Source: Paenibacillus_AR sp051594765 (GTDB lineage Bacteria; Bacillota; Bacilli; Paenibacillales; NBRC-103111). From it: 64,000 nucleotides of DNA. The notes beneath the pieces are model-generated. The model did no database searches and was not told the origin of the DNA. It worked only from the letters and a program-made list of their open reading frames with translations. The stretch lies in the NCBI RefSeq assembly GCF_051594765.1, contig NZ_JBPPGJ010000009.1:124001-188000 (forward strand), given 5' to 3'. Position 1 is the first letter of the stretch; each line of letters begins with the position of its first letter. The translations under genes were made by a program, and so were the position numbers. This document shows, piece after piece, positions 60,275 through 64,000 of this stretch.

Positions 60275-61207
60275 ATGAGTATCTTGATCGATAAAAATAC
60301 GAAAGTCATCACCCAAAACATGACCGGCAAAACCGGGATGTTCCACACCAAGGGCGGCTTGGAGTACGGCACCCAGATGGTGGCCGGAGCAGTTCCGGGC
60401 AAGGGCGGCACCACCGCGGATTTTGATCTGGAGGACGGGACAAAAGTGACCCTTCCGGTGTATAATACGGTCTTAGAAGCCAAGGAAGCCACCGGCGCCA
60501 ATGCCTCCGTCATCTACGTGCCGCCGGCCTTCGCCGCCGATTCCATCCTGGAAGCGGTCGATGCGGACTTGGATCTGGTCATCTGTATCACCGAAGGCAT
60601 CCCGGTGCTCGACATGGTGAAGGTGGCCCGCTATATGGAAGGGAAGCGCACCCGCCTGATCGGACCGAACTGTCCGGGCGTCATCACTCCCGGCGAGTGC
60701 AAGATCGGCATCATGCCGGGCTATATTCATACCCCGGGCCATGTGGGCGTCGTGTCCCGCAGCGGCACGCTGACCTACGAAGCGGTCCATCAGCTGACCA
60801 CCCGCGGCATCGGCCAGTCCAGCGCCGTCGGCATCGGCGGAGACCCGGTCAAGGGCTCCGAATTCATCGACATCCTGAAGCTCTTCAATGAAGATCCGGA
60901 CACCTACGCGGTCATCATGATCGGCGAGATCGGAGGCACCGCCGAGGAAGAGGCGGCTGAGTGGATCGCAGCCAACATGACCAAGCCGGTTGTCGGCTTC
61001 ATCGGCGGCAAGACCGCTCCGGCCGGCAAGCGTATGGGCCACGCCGGCGCCATCATCTCCGGAGGCAAAGGCACCGCTGCCGAGAAGGTCGCCACCATGG
61101 AGCGCTGCGGCATCCGCGTAGCGCCGACTCCATCCGAGATGGGCTCCACCCTGGTCAGCGTCCTGGAGGAGAAGGGCCTGCTGGACAAATGCATCACCCG
61201 CAAATAA
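60275..61207 (+). CDS. sucD: Succinyl-CoA synthetase, alpha subunit
   Basis: 310 residues. CoA-binding Rossmann domain (KNTKVITQNMTGKTG), GPNCPGVITPGECKIGIMPG, and the phosphorylated histidine in GHAGAIISGGKGTA. 30 bases after sucC, followed by a strong terminator. Confidence 0.99.
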   Translation: MSILIDKNTKVITQNMTGKTGMFHTKGGLEYGTQMVAGAVPGKGGTTADFDLEDGTKVTLPVYNTVLEAKEATGANASVIYVPPAFAADSILEAVDADLDLVICITEGIPVLDMVKVARYMEGKRTRLIGPNCPGVITPGECKIGIMPGYIHTPGHVGVVSRSGTLTYEAVHQLTTRGIGQSSAVGIGGDPVKGSEFIDILKLFNEDPDTYAVIMIGEIGGTAEEEAAEWIAANMTKPVVGFIGGKTAPAGKRMGHAGAIISGGKGTAAEKVATMERCGIRVAPTPSEMGSTLVSVLEEKGLLDKCITRK

Positions 61208-61224
61208 ATGACGGTAAGGTAAGC

Positions 61225-61268
61225 AACCTTCCGATTTCCGCATCCAGCGGAAACCGGAAGGTTTTTTG
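61225..61268 (+). terminator. Intrinsic terminator after sucCD
   Basis: AACCTTCCG-TTTCCGC and GCGGAAA-CGGAAGGTT pair over 16 bp with one mismatch around a 5-base loop and run into TTTTTG. Confidence 0.94.
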
Positions 61269-61306
61269 TTTTTGTTTGATTTACAAAAAAAGGAGAGATT
61301 ATACGA

Positions 61307-62422
61307 ATGAAGAATCATGAGATTTTGGTAACGCTTCACGAACTGGAGGGCATCGGCTGGAAAACGATCCGCCTCCTGTGGGGCCGGTATCCCGAGCTTC
61401 AGGACGTGCTGGGAGCATCGGTTCAGGAGCTCCGAAGCTTGGGTCTGCCGCAGAATAAGGCGGCTTATCTGGCGTCGCGGCTGACGGAGCAGGCGGTTGC
61501 GGCCGTATCCGCCAAGTATGAAGGGAGCGATATCGTTCCTCTGACTCGTTGTTCCCCGGAGTATCCGGAGCTGTTGTCCGAGACCGGCCAGCCTCCCTGG
61601 GTCCTCTACTCCCGGGGGCGGCGGGAGCTGCTGGACAAGCCCTGCATCGCCGTGGTCGGCACCCGAACTCCGACGATTTACGGGAAGCGGGCGGCGGAGC
61701 GGTTCGCCCGCGATCTGTCTGAAGCGGGAGTATGCGTGGTCAGCGGGTTGGCCCGAGGAATCGACGGGGCAGCCCATCAGTCGGCGCTCCATGGCTCCGG
61801 CAGCACTATCGCAGTGTTGGGCTGCGGCATTGATGTCATCTATCCCCGGGAGCATGCCTCCCTCTATCATAATATTGCCGAGAAGGGTCTGATTCTGTCG
61901 GAATACCCTCCCGGCATGAGCGGAGCCCCCGGCATGTTTCCCCAGAGGAATCGGATTATCGCGGGAGTCTCCTTGGGTACTCTGGTGGTGGAGGCGGCGC
62001 TGCAGAGCGGCTCCCTCATTACGGCGGATCTGGCCCTGGAGGAATCCCGGGATGTGTTCGCCGTTCCGGGACCATTGACCTCCCCTAAGAGCGCAGGCAC
62101 CAACCGGCTAATCCAGAAGGGAGCTCAGCTCGTGACGGGCGCCCATGATCTTATGGCCGAATACAAGCATATCGTGGGACAGGGGCAGCATCTGTCGCCG
62201 GAGCGCGGAGGTTGCCGGGAATTGACGCCGGAAGAGGCGAGAATCATGGAGCTTTTGGGGGAAGGTCCCTGTACTATAGACGATCTGGTGGAGCGCTCCC
62301 AAACAAATTTTGGACTTTTGCATGCAATTCTGTTATCTTTACAAATGAAAGATAATGGTCAACCAGTAAGACTCGAAAACCCTTGCTACATAAGGGTTTT
62401 TCTTTTTGTCTCTACCGATTGA
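61307..62422 (+). CDS. dprA: DNA-processing protein DprA with element-derived 3' end
   Basis: 371 residues. Helical N-terminal domain, then the Rossmann core with VVGTRTPTIYGKRAAERF, SGLARGIDGAAHQSAL, GCGIDVIYPREH and PQRNRIIAGVS, and a C-terminal winged helix (about 310-350). DprA loads RecA onto incoming single-stranded DNA in transformation. From about 62300 the sequence turns AT-rich, and after LLSLQMK the last 20-25 residues do not look like DprA: they are encoded through an intrinsic terminator (62376-62408) at the edge of an integrated element. The winged helix appears restored but the tail is foreign. Confidence 0.93.
   Translation: MKNHEILVTLHELEGIGWKTIRLLWGRYPELQDVLGASVQELRSLGLPQNKAAYLASRLTEQAVAAVSAKYEGSDIVPLTRCSPEYPELLSETGQPPWVLYSRGRRELLDKPCIAVVGTRTPTIYGKRAAERFARDLSEAGVCVVSGLARGIDGAAHQSALHGSGSTIAVLGCGIDVIYPREHASLYHNIAEKGLILSEYPPGMSGAPGMFPQRNRIIAGVSLGTLVVEAALQSGSLITADLALEESRDVFAVPGPLTSPKSAGTNRLIQKGAQLVTGAHDLMAEYKHIVGQGQHLSPERGGCRELTPEEARIMELLGEGPCTIDDLVERSQTNFGLLHAILLSLQMKDNGQPVRLENPCYIRVFLFVSTD
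62376..62408 (+). terminator. Terminator hairpin at the element edge, inside the dprA frame
   Basis: AAAACCCTT and AAGGGTTTT around GCTACAT, followed by TCTTTTTG. It lies upstream of the dprA stop codon. On the opposite strand it also has a U-run, so it can end the leftward integrase transcript. Confidence 0.82.
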
Positions 62423-62509
62423 CCACTCTTTGTATCACAAGCTATGAAATTAGTGCTATTTTTATAGAGTTATCCACAGGTGTTATTGTGGATGACCACA
62501 CTGTACCAC
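62423..62509. other. Left attachment-region DNA of the integrated element
   Basis: AT-rich stretch between the altered dprA end and the integrase stop. GGTCAACC (62357-62364) and GATTGACC (62417-62424) are inverted flanks of the terminator. TTATCCACA (62470-62478), a DnaA-box-like word, forms an inverted repeat ATCCACA / TGTGGAT (62472-62493). These could be integrase arm sites. The att core itself cannot be defined without the right end. Confidence 0.45.
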
Positions 62510-63583
62510 CTAGAAAACGTCGTTTAGCTTGTCCGCGACTTCTTTCTGCATGGAAGGGAGGACGTGAGCGTAAGTGTTCAATGTTGTAGTCACGTTCGAG
62601 TGACCTAACCGTTCTGCTACTACTTTAACATTAACGCCCATTTGCAACAACATGGTAGCGTGGGTATGCCGCATATCGTGAAATCGAATCATTGTCATCT
62701 TAAGACGCTTCACCTGCATTTGGAACTCGCGGGACACTTCGGATGGTAGGGCATATTTATCCGCGAAATTGACCACCATATGAAGACCGGGGAGCTGCTG
62801 TGATCGATGCTCGAGCAACGCGGCTACGGTTGCGTCCGGTAGGGTGATGGTCCGTTGCGAATGGTCGTTCTTCGTGTCCTTCGTGTGCAGCCGGTTCACC
62901 ATGTCGTATTTCAATGATCGAGTGATGGTAAGTTGCTTACGCTCCCAATCAATATCGTCCCAATGAAGGCCCAGGATTTCGCCTAGACGCATTCCGGTGG
63001 AGAGTGCAATAACGAATGCGATGTGATACTTGGTACCCTGTGTGCCCTCTACAAAGCGTTTAACTTCGTCTGTGTTCCAAACTTTCATCTTAGCCGGTTT
63101 ATATGTCGGCGTCTTCACGTGATCCATGACGTTGTTTATGATGTACTGCCACTTCTGCGCGGTCTTGAATGTCTTATTGAGTACCAAGGAGATATTCTTG
63201 ATTGTCCCCCTTTTGATTCCTCGTTCAATCAATGAGCTGTAGAACTTCTCAACATGAAGATAGGTGATCTTGTCTAACTTCAACTTCCCCAGCACCGGAA
63301 ACACAAACTCACTCATGTAATGCCATTGATTCCAGTAGGTGGAGTCTGTTACCTGGGATTTAACCTGCGTCTCGAAGTATTGGGTAGCAAACTCAATGAG
63401 AGTAGGGGAATCGGCACGTTTACCGGCCTCGAGATCCCGCTCTATTTTAGCTGCAGCTTTCTGCGCTTCTTTCTCCGTATTGAAACCACTTCGAACAATC
63501 TGCTTCCGTTTGCCAGTGATAGGATCTTTCCCAGCATTGATTGTGAAGCTCCATTTGTCGCCGCGTTGTCGGAAGTATGGCAT
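62510..63583 (-). CDS. int: Phage-type tyrosine integrase
   Basis: 357 residues. N-terminal AP2-like arm-binding domain (YFRQRGDKWSFTINAGKD), SAM-like core-binding domain (about 65-150), and catalytic domain with R199 in STGMRLGEI, H302 and R305 in HDMRHTHA, and the nucleophile Y338 in LNTYAHV. It should insert and, with a partner, excise the element that begins at the dprA 3' end. GGAGG precedes the ATG. Composition is clearly more AT-rich than the backbone. Confidence 0.96.
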   Translation of the reverse strand: MPYFRQRGDKWSFTINAGKDPITGKRKQIVRSGFNTEKEAQKAAAKIERDLEAGKRADSPTLIEFATQYFETQVKSQVTDSTYWNQWHYMSEFVFPVLGKLKLDKITYLHVEKFYSSLIERGIKRGTIKNISLVLNKTFKTAQKWQYIINNVMDHVKTPTYKPAKMKVWNTDEVKRFVEGTQGTKYHIAFVIALSTGMRLGEILGLHWDDIDWERKQLTITRSLKYDMVNRLHTKDTKNDHSQRTITLPDATVAALLEHRSQQLPGLHMVVNFADKYALPSEVSREFQMQVKRLKMTMIRFHDMRHTHATMLLQMGVNVKVVAERLGHSNVTTTLNTYAHVLPSMQKEVADKLNDVF

Positions 63584-63595
63584 AATGGGCCTCCA

Positions 63596-64000
63596 TTAAT
63601 CATTTTCAATAATAATCTGACAACGTATCTCGTCTATTTTGTCATCAGAAAAAAATGTATCACCAAGTGCTTCAACCGTCATAATTCCGATTTCATCTCT
63701 TAATGCCGGCATTGGAATGATTGCCAACTTATTATGTTCTTTTCTTGTGAAAGTGGCTGTTAAATTATAATGCGCTCTCGTTGTTGTTTCCTTTTCTATT
63801 AAAATCTCTACTTTAAAATTACTGTTAACTATCACTTCATCAATTTTTGCAGTAAATGTAATTGTGTATATTCCTTTTTTTTCTTCAATAACGTCATTAT
63901 GTCGGAATACAAGTTCTACCCGTTTTAGAAGTTGTCCAGGTGTTACATTCAAAAAGTCACATAATCTATCCAAGGTATCATATTGGATTCCAGTTGCCTT
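63596..64000 (-). CDS. XRE/Cro-CI-type regulator, N-terminus beyond the window
   Basis: The frame stays open to the window end. The first visible residues, KATGIQYDTLDRLCDFLNVTPG, are the second half of a Cro/CI helix-turn-helix (recognition helix and the DxLCxxLxxxPGxLL tail). After it comes a region of about 105 residues rich in beta-strand pattern (KVEILIEKETTTRAHYNLT) that is not recognised and may bind a ligand or partner. Position next to int suggests it controls lysogeny or transfer of the element. The stop is 13 bases before the int start. Confidence 0.8.
   Translation of the reverse strand, partial: KATGIQYDTLDRLCDFLNVTPGQLLKRVELVFRHNDVIEEKKGIYTITFTAKIDEVIVNSNFKVEILIEKETTTRAHYNLTATFTRKEHNKLAIIPMPALRDEIGIMTVEALGDTFFSDDKIDEIRCQIIIEND

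Noticed and set aside
58907..60346. Open frame of 479 codons opposite sucC
   Set aside because: Antisense shadow; sucC has all family motifs.
62470..62478. Replication origin suggested by a DnaA box
   Set aside because: A single box with no cluster, no dnaA or dnaN and a clear integrase context.

Overview
The window is GC-rich chromosomal DNA from an endospore-forming Gram-positive bacterium, most likely a Paenibacillus or close relative in the Paenibacillaceae. This rests on the sporulation genes spoVIF and ylbJ, the FapR/PlsX lipid operon, the TPP riboswitch architecture, and a gene order matching the Bacillus subtilis recG-fapR-plsX-rnc-smc-ftsY-ylxM-ffh-rpsP-rimM-trmD-rplS-rnhB-sucCD-dprA backbone. 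The ylbH-ylbN/rpmF block, which lies elsewhere in B. subtilis, sits here between recG and fapR. No rRNA, tRNA or CRISPR array was seen.

Layout. 1-4.5 kb: end of fakA, a DegV protein, recG and spoVIF. 4.6-14.9 kb: a mixed accessory stretch with thiH behind a TPP riboswitch and attenuator, a MocR regulator divergent from a hisC-type aminotransferase, a thermolysin-propeptide-like protein, an ArsB/NhaD-type transporter with a switch-like leader, a 50-residue membrane ORF, a tandem repeat, a polysaccharide deacetylase, an HPr-like protein without the catalytic histidine, and a stalk-domain protein. 15.2-21.2 kb: rsmD, coaD, ylbJ, ylbL, tmcAL, ylbN, rpmF. 21.2-33.5 kb: fatty-acid/phospholipid operon under a FapR box (fapR-plsX-fabH-fabD-fabG-acpP-fabF), followed by rnc, a probable structured RNA, smc and ftsY.

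33.9-47.1 kb: an accessory island between ftsY and ylxM, which are neighbours in related genomes. It holds a Gram-positive Pel-type exopolysaccharide locus. Its first gene encodes a UDP-sugar epimerase (PelX-like) fused to a PelD-like c-di-GMP receptor, with an intact RxxD I-site and a degenerate GGDEF motif. Then come PelE-like, a DUF2194 deacetylase, PelF and PelG, and a CotH kinase, VTC-domain and DUF4956 trio. The genes from pelX-pelD to cotH overlap by a few bases each, so translation is probably coupled. The expected working model is: epimerase supplies the sugar, PelF polymerises, PelD/E/G form the c-di-GMP-gated membrane complex, and the deacetylase modifies the polymer outside. The role of CotH/VTC/DUF4956 is open.

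47.2-62.4 kb: signal recognition particle, ribosome and tRNA maturation genes, lepB, rbgA, rnhB, a FliK-like and an FlhB-like orphan, yraN, a ComM-type ATPase, sucCD and dprA. 62.3-64.0 kb: the edge of an AT-rich integrated element (tyrosine integrase and a XRE regulator cut by the window end), inserted in the 3' end of dprA so that the last DprA codons are probably element-derived.
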